From Mesorhizobium sp. WSM4313 (lineage in GTDB: Bacteria > Pseudomonadota > Alphaproteobacteria > Rhizobiales > Rhizobiaceae), in assembly GCF_002294725.1 (NCBI RefSeq), contig NZ_NSFT01000011.1, forward strand, positions 1-64,000: a stretch of DNA of 64,000 bases, written 5' to 3'. Below, one piece after another: positions 37,101 through 44,492 of the stretch; position 1 is the stretch's first letter; the number at the start of each line of letters is the position of its first letter. The notes below the pieces were generated by a model. That model saw only the letters and a program-made list of their open reading frames with translations, was not told the DNA's origin and made no database searches. Made by a program: the position numbers and the translations under genes.

Positions 37101-40100
37101 AGCACGCAGGCGCGGCTCGATGTGTCCGCGATCCTGCCTTCCATTGCCGCCAGCCAGGCGACGGTCGACGGCCTCATCCTGGCGCTGCATTCGGACGCCT
37201 TCGACCTCAGGGGGCGGGCTGGTCCGGTTTCCGGCACGGTGTCGGTGGACAGGATCGGCCTCGACAATCCGACGATCGCGCCGCTGATCGCCGGCAAGGT
37301 CACGGCCAAGGTCAATGGCCGCCTGACGACCGATGCCGTTGCCGTCGACAGCGGCTCCTTGAGAAGCGATGCACTCAACAGCCAGGTCGCCGGCCGGATA
37401 TCGCTGGGCGACGGTTCGGTCGACCTCAATATGAACGCCAATGTCGCCTCTTCAGCCTTGCCGGCGGCGGTGCGCGGCATGCTTGGCGAGAGCGCTGCGT
37501 TGAGCGCCTCGCTGAAGCGCGATGCCAATGGCAATGTCAATGTCGACGGGCTGAAACTGAATTCCGGCGCGCTCAGCGCCGACGGGCAGGCGAGCCTTGC
37601 CGACGGCAAGCTGGCCGCCGGGATCAGAGGCGCGTTGAGCGACGTTTCGGGGCTGTCGAAAGACGCCAAGGGCGCCATCGCCTTTGTCTTGAACGCGCAA
37701 GGCCCGGTCACCACGCCGGACCTGTCGATGACGGTGAGCAGCGACCGGCTTTCCGTGGCGGCGCGCGAGATCACGGGACTGAAGCTTACGGCCAGCGGCA
37801 AGGCCGATGCCGCCAATCCGGCGGCCAATGTTGAACTCACCGGCAATGTCGCCGGGCAGAATCTGCAAGGCAGCGCGGTGCTCGCCACGACCAATGGCAG
37901 CCGCGCGATCAATGGGCTTTTGCTGTCGCTCGGTCCGAACAAGATTGCCGGCGATCTCACTCTCGACGATGCCTTCGTGCCGGTCGGCACCGTTTCGCTC
38001 GACTTGCCCGATATCGGGCCGCTGGCAGCGCTGGCCTTGGAAAAGGCCGAGGGCAATGTGCGCGGCACGATCGCTTTTACCAAGGCAGCCAACGGGGCCA
38101 ATGTCGCCGTCAAGGCGAACACCTCGGAGATCAAGCGCGGCGATCTTTCCGCCAGGAATGTCGCCATCGACGCGCAGATCGCGAATTACATGGCAGCACC
38201 GGTTATTGGCGGCACGATACGCGCCGAGAGCGTGACTTCCGGCGGAACCGCCATCACCGGCATCGATGTCGACCTCAAGCGCGACGGCGACTGGACCGGC
38301 TTTTCAGGCGGCGCCACCGTCAAGAATATTCCGGCCAAAGCCGCCGGCCGCGTGAAGGTCGCCAACGGCACGACGACCGTCGAGCTCGCATCGGGCCAGG
38401 CGACGGTGCAGGGCGTCAAGGCCGCGATCGCGCAGACCTCGACGATCACCATAACCAACGGTGTGACGACGCTCGACCGGCTGGTGCTGAACCTCGGCGG
38501 CGGCACGGCGACGGTGACGGGCAAGGTCGCGCAGGCGCTCGACATCAACGCCAATCTGGCTCGGGTGCCGATCTCGCTCGCCAATAGTTTCTCGCCGGGT
38601 CTCGACGCGGCCGGCTCGGTCTCGGGCACGGTCAAGGTCACCGGCGCGCCGGCGGCCCCCTCGGCCGCCTTCAACATCGATGCTTCCGGCGTGCAGACCT
38701 CGCAGACGCGCGGCGCCGGCCTCGGCGGCATGAATGTGTCGTCGTCGGGAACCTTCGCCGGCAACAAGCTCGCTTTCGATGCCGACATCAGCGATGGCGC
38801 CGGCCTCGGCCTCAAGGGTGGCGGCACGGTGACGACGGCAGGCACGCCCACCTTGGCGCTCGACTTCAAGGGCAAGGTGCCGTTTTCCTTCCTTGCCGCC
38901 AAGCTTGCCGCGCAAGGCTTGGCGCTCAACGGCACCGCCAATGTCGATGTGCAGGTGCGCGGTCCTGCGTCCGCGCCGGTGATCAGCGGCAAAGTGACGA
39001 CATCGGGCGCGCGCCTTATCGATGCGCGTTCCGGCCTGGCGGTCAACGACATCGCCGCCGACGTTTCGATCGGCGGCGGCGTCGCCAGGATCAACCGCCT
39101 GACCGGAACGCTGTCGACGCGCGGCAGCCTGTCGGCGAGCGGCACGGTGGGCATCACGCCGGCGCAGGGCTTTCCGGCCGACCTGTCGATCAAGCTCACC
39201 GATGGCCGCTACACCGACGGTCGGGTGGTGACCGCCAATCTTGGCGGCGACCTGACGATCAAGGGGCCGCTCGTCTCGGCGCCGGTGATCGCCGGCACCG
39301 TCAACCTGGCGAGGACGGTCATCACCGTTCCGGACAAACTGCCCGGGTCACTCTCGGAACTCAACGTCAAGCATAAGAATGCGCCTCGCGCCGTGCGGGC
39401 ACAGGACAAGGCGTTGCGCCCGGCCACATCCAGCGGCAGCAAAAGCGGCAGCGGGCTCACCCTCGATCTGACAGTGAATGCGCCTAACCAGATTTTCATC
39501 CAGGGCAGGGGCGTCGACGCCGAGCTCGGCGGATCGCTCAAGCTAACCGGCCCGGCATCGTCACCGCAGGCTGTCGGCACCTTCACCTTGCAGCGCGGGC
39601 GGCTGACGATCCTCGCCAAACGGCTGACATTCACGGAGGGTACGGTCGGATTCCAGGGATCGCTGGTGCCTTACCTCAATCTCACCGCGACCACGACGAC
39701 AAGCAGCGCCACCGTGACAATCGTGGTTTCCGGCGAGGCGACCAATCCAAAATTCAACTTCTCCTCTGTTCCGGCGCTGCCGGAGGATGAGGTGCTGGCG
39801 CAGCTGATCTTCGGCCGTTCGATGTCGAATCTTTCGCCGCTGCAGATTGCCCAGCTGGCCGACGCTGCCGCTCAATTGGCAGGCGCCGGCGGCTCGACCT
39901 CGCTGCTCGACAACCTGCGCAACGCGATCGGCATCGACGATCTCGACGTGACGACGGACGAGAAGGGCGGTACCGCGGTTTCGGCCGGCAAGTACCTCAA
40001 CGACCGCACCTATGTGACCATACAGAAGGGCGACAAGCCGGGCTCCGGCAAGGCCACGATCGACCTCAATGTCGGTCGCGGCGTGAAGCTGCGCGGCGAG

Positions 40101-40154
40101 GCCAACGACGCCGGCGAAGCAAAGGGCGGCGTCTTTTACGAACGCGAATATTGA
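34104..40154 (+). CDS. tamB: Translocation and assembly module protein TamB
   Basis: This 2016-residue protein is anchored in the inner membrane by one N-terminal helix (IVRICLYALLVLLVVAIGALVVL) and spans the periplasm as a long beta-groove of the AsmA/bridge-like lipid-transfer type. The C-terminal TamB (DUF490) domain of about 350 residues ends in DLNVGRGVKLRGEANDAGEAKGGVFYEREY. Two large internal halves repeat clearly: GTIKADSVTSGGTVISGIGIDLKRDGDWTDFTGG near 36340 and GTIRAESVTSGGTAITGIDVDLKRDGDWTGFSGG near 38210, suggesting internal duplication. It is longer than E. coli TamB (about 1260). It is coupled to tamA. Confidence 0.94.
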   Translation: MKMVWRIVRICLYALLVLLVVAIGALVVLTGTEGGRQNLAGLISKMASNEDRKVTVSGIEGIWSGALRVDHIVLEDRAGPWMVARKVALDWSPAALLSWNFDADHLAAERIELARLPQPSQQPSQGGSSSLPVSIDVKQIDLPEIALGQELAGSGIAEWAAMGSLKADPSPLAIESVLNVSRHDGKQGNVDAKIHFAPADNKLDLDLKASEPAGGIIANLLKLPDAPPVNIVVSGGGPLANWSGVGTFMVDGRIVSQLTGRHQLTDKGHRIEAKGDGQFEEFLPEKIKALFAGKTSFDLAGTATASGGIDIEQAIIESDAVHGTATGNVDPKGASDLAVELSAKDKPVTVDVGNSAVPILVAVEKATVRAFGDGKAPMIDIGTSLTSVAVGGTQLNNIAGEIHSDGFDIETVSGPVAIRLAAAGLKTDVATLAPLVTGKLAADLSGTISRETVTIDKGTLRSDALNAGLTANVALADLSMTLKMNADTVSKALPPQISSLLGERVKFSATATRDPQGAFAANSLEISSGSLSASGTGSMQGSDIQASVKGTLGDVSPLSSLAGTPLAGGVNFALTTSGPRWAPDFSVSADSASLTAAGRTVKDIKLSAKGKADIANPSAEISLTGSAEGQALDIEASLVTADGKRSIRGLSLALGDNKVSGDLALDDKFLPLGTLTLAVPDIGPVAALANQSATGDINGTIAFAKNGEAPTVTVNATSTSIARGDLAAKAITVNALIANYLKGPAISGTIKADSVTSGGTVISGIGIDLKRDGDWTDFTGGATASGIPATATGRVKIANGTTSVEIASGEATVRGIKAAIVEPSSLSIANGVTAIEKLALNLGGGSATVSGSAGEALDLTANLANLPLALANDFVPGLDGAGTLEGTAHVTGPSSNPDIQFDAKVAGAETSQTRQAGLGPLDLDAAGSYTLAGGVALDHATLSGEGISGKAAGTLNPNGASDFSLDLTSSGASLPLTVGSAQSPVKIAVRSLSAKMAGESTQARLDVSAILPSIAASQATVDGLILALHSDAFDLRGRAGPVSGTVSVDRIGLDNPTIAPLIAGKVTAKVNGRLTTDAVAVDSGSLRSDALNSQVAGRISLGDGSVDLNMNANVASSALPAAVRGMLGESAALSASLKRDANGNVNVDGLKLNSGALSADGQASLADGKLAAGIRGALSDVSGLSKDAKGAIAFVLNAQGPVTTPDLSMTVSSDRLSVAAREITGLKLTASGKADAANPAANVELTGNVAGQNLQGSAVLATTNGSRAINGLLLSLGPNKIAGDLTLDDAFVPVGTVSLDLPDIGPLAALALEKAEGNVRGTIAFTKAANGANVAVKANTSEIKRGDLSARNVAIDAQIANYMAAPVIGGTIRAESVTSGGTAITGIDVDLKRDGDWTGFSGGATVKNIPAKAAGRVKVANGTTTVELASGQATVQGVKAAIAQTSTITITNGVTTLDRLVLNLGGGTATVTGKVAQALDINANLARVPISLANSFSPGLDAAGSVSGTVKVTGAPAAPSAAFNIDASGVQTSQTRGAGLGGMNVSSSGTFAGNKLAFDADISDGAGLGLKGGGTVTTAGTPTLALDFKGKVPFSFLAAKLAAQGLALNGTANVDVQVRGPASAPVISGKVTTSGARLIDARSGLAVNDIAADVSIGGGVARINRLTGTLSTRGSLSASGTVGITPAQGFPADLSIKLTDGRYTDGRVVTANLGGDLTIKGPLVSAPVIAGTVNLARTVITVPDKLPGSLSELNVKHKNAPRAVRAQDKALRPATSSGSKSGSGLTLDLTVNAPNQIFIQGRGVDAELGGSLKLTGPASSPQAVGTFTLQRGRLTILAKRLTFTEGTVGFQGSLVPYLNLTATTTTSSATVTIVVSGEATNPKFNFSSVPALPEDEVLAQLIFGRSMSNLSPLQIAQLADAAAQLAGAGGSTSLLDNLRNAIGIDDLDVTTDEKGGTAVSAGKYLNDRTYVTIQKGDKPGSGKATIDLNVGRGVKLRGEANDAGEAKGGVFYEREY

Positions 40155-40430
40155 GGCCGCGCCGGTGCTTCTCTGCCTCCCCAGCGGACTGACCGCCGCG
40201 GGGGCGGGGCCGCTATCCGTTAAAATGTACTGATATTAATCGCCCGCGACGATTTTTTGGGAAATCCGCCTCGCGATAACAAATTTGCGTCATGACTGTC
40301 GCTATCGCGCGAACCGGGTTGCAGCCAAAGATGCACATTCCCTCGCATGTTCCTGCTCCACGCCGTCTTTTGACAACGCGGTCTGGATGCGGAATGTTAA
40401 AAGGCGGAAAGCCAACAATGGGAGTAAGTC

Positions 40431-42089
40431 ATGGCAATCTATAAGAGCAATGGTGATCGCGTTCCCGATCACATTTTGAAAATGGCCGAAGAAGCCAAAT
40501 CGGGCGGCGTGGACCGCCGCGAATTTCTGGCTTTGGCCAGCGTCTTCGGCGCATCGACGGCAATGGCCTATGGCATGCTCGGCCTCGCCGCGCCGACCCC
40601 GGCCCGGGCCGAGGACGTGCAGGGCAAGAAGGGCGGCGTGCTCAAGGTCGCGATGTCGATCAAGGATCCGAAGGATCCGCGCACCGCCGACTGGTCCGAA
40701 ATCTCAAATGCCGAGCGCCAGGCGCTCGAGCCGCTGGTGAAATACACGAAGGAATATACCTTCGCGCCGTATCTCCTGGCGAGCTGGGACATCAATGACG
40801 ACGCCACCGAATACACGCTGCATGTGCGGCCGGGCGTCGAATGGAACAACGGCGACAAGTTCACCGCCGACGACGTGATCTACAATTTCACCCGCTGGGC
40901 GGACAAGGGCGCGGAAGGCAACTCGATGCCTGGCCGTCTCGGCAGCCTCGTCGACGACACGACCAAGAAGCTGCGCGAAGGCTCCGTCGTCAAGGTCGAC
41001 GACATGACCGTCAAGCTCAAGCTGACCAAGCCCGACATCGCCATCATCCCGAACCTTTGCGACTATCCGGCGCTGGTCGTGCACAAGACCTTCGACGAGA
41101 AGGGCGCCAACTTCAAGAGCTGCCCGATCGGCACCGGTCCGTTCGAGCTCGTCTCCTACGACGTCGGCCAGAAGGTGGTCTACAAGCGCCGCGAGACCGG
41201 CAAGTGGTGGCAGGGCGAGGCTTTCCTCGATGGCGTCGAGTTCATCGATTACGGCACCGATCCGGCCGCGACCGTCTCGGCCTTCGAGTCGGGCGAAGTC
41301 CAGACCAACCACGAAACGACCGCCGACTACATCAAGATCATCGCCGACGTCGGCGCTCCGGTCTCGGAAGTCGTGACGGCTGCCACCGTGGTGTCGCGCT
41401 TCAACATCACCCACAAGCCCTATGACGACCAGAAGGTTCGTCAGGCGATGTTGCTTGCCGTCGACAACGCCACCGTGCTGCAGCTCGGCTACGGCAATGC
41501 CGGCACGCCGGCCGAAAACCACCACGTCGCGCCGATCCATCCGGAATACGTCAAGCTGCCGGAGGTCAAGCGCGACATCGCCAAGGCCAAGCAGATGCTG
41601 ACGGAGGCCGGCGCGATCGATTTCGAGCACGAGCTGATCAGCAACGACGAGGACTACCACAAGAACACCACGGACGCGATCGCCGCCCAGCTGCGCGAAG
41701 CCGGCATCAAGGTGAAGCGCACCGTGCTGCCGAGCTCGACCTTCTGGAACGACTGGACGAAGTATCCGTTCTCGGAAACCAACTGGAACATGCGCCCGCT
41801 GGGCATCCAGGTGATCGCCATCGCTTACCGCACCGGTGAAGCTTGGAACGAGACGGCCTACGCCAATCCGGACTTCGACAAGAAGGTGAACGAGGCGCTC
41901 GGCATCGCCGATGCGGAGAAGCGCAAGGTTGTGATGAAGGATATCGAGCAGACCCTGCAGGATTCCGGCATCATCATCCAGCCTTACTGGCGCAAGCTCT
42001 ACATCAACATCAAGCCCGAGGTGAAGAACCACTCGATGCACCCCACCTACGAGCACGACTTCGGCAAGGTCTGGCTCGAGCAGGCATGA
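40431..42089 (+). CDS. Oligopeptide-type ABC transporter binding protein with Tat-like signal
   Basis: This 552-residue periplasmic binding protein of the SBP_bac_5 (DppA/OppA) family has the Tat-like signal DRREFLALASVFGASTAMAYGMLGLAAPTPARA preceded by a 27-residue hydrophilic lead. Core family stretches include WDINDDATEYTLHVRPGVEWNNGDKFTADDVIYNFTRW and CPIGTGPFELVSYDVGQKVVYKR. ATG at 40431 follows GGGAG. It is the first gene of a complete importer (permeases 42238 and 43285, ATPase 44493). The ligand is unknown; an N-methylated amine is possible from downstream genes. The 276-base gap before it (40155-40430) shows no gene. Confidence 0.92.
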   Translation: MAIYKSNGDRVPDHILKMAEEAKSGGVDRREFLALASVFGASTAMAYGMLGLAAPTPARAEDVQGKKGGVLKVAMSIKDPKDPRTADWSEISNAERQALEPLVKYTKEYTFAPYLLASWDINDDATEYTLHVRPGVEWNNGDKFTADDVIYNFTRWADKGAEGNSMPGRLGSLVDDTTKKLREGSVVKVDDMTVKLKLTKPDIAIIPNLCDYPALVVHKTFDEKGANFKSCPIGTGPFELVSYDVGQKVVYKRRETGKWWQGEAFLDGVEFIDYGTDPAATVSAFESGEVQTNHETTADYIKIIADVGAPVSEVVTAATVVSRFNITHKPYDDQKVRQAMLLAVDNATVLQLGYGNAGTPAENHHVAPIHPEYVKLPEVKRDIAKAKQMLTEAGAIDFEHELISNDEDYHKNTTDAIAAQLREAGIKVKRTVLPSSTFWNDWTKYPFSETNWNMRPLGIQVIAIAYRTGEAWNETAYANPDFDKKVNEALGIADAEKRKVVMKDIEQTLQDSGIIIQPYWRKLYINIKPEVKNHSMHPTYEHDFGKVWLEQA

Positions 42090-42104
42090 TCCATAGCGCG
42101 ATGG

Positions 42105-42130
42105 ATACGAGGGGCCGCGGCCCCTCGTAT
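42105..42130. terminator. Perfect 26-base palindrome after the binding protein
   Basis: ATACGAGGGGCCG and its exact reverse complement adjoin without a spacer at 42105-42130, 15 bases after the stop codon, followed by TTTG. It could act as a leaky terminator or mRNA stabiliser between the highly expressed binding protein and the permeases, as at 11052-11080. Confidence 0.7.
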
Positions 42131-42237
42131 TTGCAGCTTCGTCGCCGTTGCATATCCTGCAGCGGCGGCGGGGCGTCATCCGCTTTTCGAAACAGGGTTG
42201 AACGTATCTGACCCCAACCCGGCCGGCAGGGGGGCAC

Positions 42238-43272
42238 ATGTTCTCATTCATCGCCAGACGCATCGGCACGATACTGCTCACGATGCTTTGCCTGACGCTG
42301 GTCGTTTTCTTCCTCGTCAATCTCGAGCCCAATCTGAAGAAACTGGCGATCAGCCAGACCGAGATGCATACGCCAGCCGACCAGCTCGAAAGCTGGCTGG
42401 TCAATCATGGCTACCGGCAGAACTTCTTTGTGCGCTACGGCCAGTGGCTGGGTGTCCTGCCGAAGCATCCGATCACCGATCCGGCGACCGGCAAGACGAC
42501 GCAGCGCTTCTCGTTCTGCAACGACCCGGCCGAGCCGCAATTCTCCGGCGTCCTGCAGGGCGATTTCGGCTGCTCGACCAAGTTCAAGACGACGGTCGCG
42601 GCCAAGCTGTTCCCGGCCCTCGGCGCCACCGGATTGCTGATGTTCTGGGTGCTGGCGGTGATGGTGCCGATCTCGCTGCTGATCGGCATTCTCGCCGGCA
42701 TGCGCGAGGGCTCGCGCACCGACCGCGTGCTGTCGGTGGCCTCGATCGCCTCGACGGCGACGCCCGAATATGTGTCGGGCGTCATCTTCACCGTCATCTT
42801 CGCATCCTGGCTCGGTTGGCTGAACGGCTCGGCGGCGTCCGCCAGCCAGGGCATAACCTTCTACAATTTCACGCTGCCGGTGATCACGCTGGCGATCTAC
42901 GGCATCGGCTATATCGCGCGCATGACACGCGCCTCGATGGTCGAGGTGATGACACAGCAATATATCCGCACCGCCCGGCTGAAGGGCCTCTCCTTCAGCA
43001 GCGTGGTGATCAAGCATGCGTTGCGCAACGCGCTGATTGCGCCCTTCACCGTCATCATGCTGCAGTTCCCATGGCTGCTCACCGGCGTCGTCATCGTCGA
43101 GGTGATGTTCCGCTACCAGGGTTTCGGCTACACGCTGGTCGAGGCCGCCGGCAACAACGACATCGACCTGCTGCTCGGCTGCTCGCTGGTCTCGGTGTTC
43201 ATCGTGCTGATCACGCAGCTGATTTCCGACGTCGGCTACGCGTTTCTCAATCCGCGTATCAGGGTTCAGTAG
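42238..43272 (+). CDS. Oligopeptide-type ABC transporter permease 1 (DppB family)
   Basis: This 344-residue inner-membrane permease starts MFSFIARRIGTILLTMLCLTLVVFFLV, the usual DppB first helix. The family EAA loop lies at YIRTARLKGLSFSSVVIKHALRNALIAP. The periplasmic segment between helices 1 and 2 is long (about residues 30-125) and holds two cysteines (FSFCNDPAEP and GDFGCSTKFK) that could form a disulfide. ATG at 42238 follows GGGGGG. Permease 2 starts 13 bases after its stop. Confidence 0.92.
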   Translation: MFSFIARRIGTILLTMLCLTLVVFFLVNLEPNLKKLAISQTEMHTPADQLESWLVNHGYRQNFFVRYGQWLGVLPKHPITDPATGKTTQRFSFCNDPAEPQFSGVLQGDFGCSTKFKTTVAAKLFPALGATGLLMFWVLAVMVPISLLIGILAGMREGSRTDRVLSVASIASTATPEYVSGVIFTVIFASWLGWLNGSAASASQGITFYNFTLPVITLAIYGIGYIARMTRASMVEVMTQQYIRTARLKGLSFSSVVIKHALRNALIAPFTVIMLQFPWLLTGVVIVEVMFRYQGFGYTLVEAAGNNDIDLLLGCSLVSVFIVLITQLISDVGYAFLNPRIRVQ

Positions 43273-43284
43273 GGGCAGGGGCCG

Positions 43285-44442
43285 ATGCAAACCGAATATA
43301 TCAGCGCCTTCAACGTGGTTATCGGCGTGCTCTGGCGGTTCTGGCCGGTGTGGGTCGGGCTCATCCTGGTGATGGGCGCCAGCTTTACCTACAAGAAGCG
43401 GCTCGGGCTCTACGGCCAGCTCTTCGACAGCGGCGTCGGCATTGCCGGCGTCTTCATCTGCCTGTTCTGGCTGTTCACGGCGATCTTCGCCTCCACCATC
43501 TCGCCCTTCGATCCGCTGGCGCAGGTCTCGGTGATGAAGGACACGCTGCCCGGGGCGATCGAGCCGGCATCGAAGCTCGTCTATTATTTCGGCGGCGACA
43601 AGCTTGCCCGCGACGTGTTCTCGCGGATGGTCTATGGCAGCCAGATCGTGCTGATCATCGCGCCGGCCGCCACCGGCTTCGCGCTGATGGTCGGCATCAC
43701 GCTCGGCCTGCCGGCCGGTTATTATGGCGGCAAGATCGACACGTTCTTGTCGTTCCTTGCCAATCTGGTGCTGGCCTTCCCGGTCATCCTCTTGTTCTAC
43801 CTGCTGGTAACGCCGGGCATCATGGACACGCCGATCCCCTATGGGATGGCGGGGCTGTTCTTCCTGTTCCCGATCATCTTCTTCTGCGTGCTGTTCTGGA
43901 CTCGCTACAAGAACCGGCCGGACCGGCTCTATATCCTGCTCGGCATCACGCTGGTCCTAGGCGGCTGGATCTATACGGGCCTCGTCTTCGACAAGGATCC
44001 GCTGCGCATCGTCCACATCGATCCCAACCAGCTCAATATCTTCGTTGCGGTGGTGTTCGCCTCCAGCCCGGGCGTGTTCCGCATCGTGCGCGGGCTGACC
44101 ATGGACATCAAGACGCGCGACTATGTGGCGGCGGCGCAGACTCGCGGTGAATCGCCCTGGTACATCATGCTGTGGGAGATCCTGCCCAATGCGCGCGGTC
44201 CGCTGATCGTCGATGCCTGCCTGCGCATCGGCTACACGACGATCCTGCTCGGAACGCTCGGCTATTTCGGCCTGGGCCTGGCGCCGGAAAGCCCCGATTG
44301 GGGCACAGCGATCAAGGACGCCAGCCGCCTCTTGCGGTCCTTCATCCACCCGGCGCTGCCGCCGACCATCGCGCTGATGTCGTTCGTGCTGGGACTGAAC
44401 CTGTTGGCGGATTCGCTGCGTGAACAGTCGATGAAAGATTGA
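43285..44442 (+). CDS. Oligopeptide-type ABC transporter permease 2 (DppC family), enlarged
   Basis: This 385-residue inner-membrane permease has the DppC-like segment GGDKLARDVFSRMVYGSQIVLII and the EAA loop RDYVAAAQTRGESPWYIMLWEILPNARGPLIV near residue 275. It ends LGLNLLADSLREQ, typical of the family. It is about 80 residues longer than usual DppC: an inserted region around residues 177-245 (IPYGMAGLFFLFPIIFFCVLFW ... LYILLGITLVLGGWIYTGLVF) would add two membrane helices before the EAA loop. ATG at 43285 follows AGGGGCAGGGG. Confidence 0.9.
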   Translation: MQTEYISAFNVVIGVLWRFWPVWVGLILVMGASFTYKKRLGLYGQLFDSGVGIAGVFICLFWLFTAIFASTISPFDPLAQVSVMKDTLPGAIEPASKLVYYFGGDKLARDVFSRMVYGSQIVLIIAPAATGFALMVGITLGLPAGYYGGKIDTFLSFLANLVLAFPVILLFYLLVTPGIMDTPIPYGMAGLFFLFPIIFFCVLFWTRYKNRPDRLYILLGITLVLGGWIYTGLVFDKDPLRIVHIDPNQLNIFVAVVFASSPGVFRIVRGLTMDIKTRDYVAAAQTRGESPWYIMLWEILPNARGPLIVDACLRIGYTTILLGTLGYFGLGLAPESPDWGTAIKDASRLLRSFIHPALPPTIALMSFVLGLNLLADSLREQSMKD

Positions 44443-44492
44443 TGGCGGGGTTTTCGGCCCCATCTTCCAAGGACCAAGGATTGGAGCGACCC

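Noticed and set aside
42198..44150. Open frame of 650 codons across both oligopeptide permeases
   Set aside because: It is a different frame from the two permeases, which show helices and EAA loops; the translation is arginine-rich shadow.
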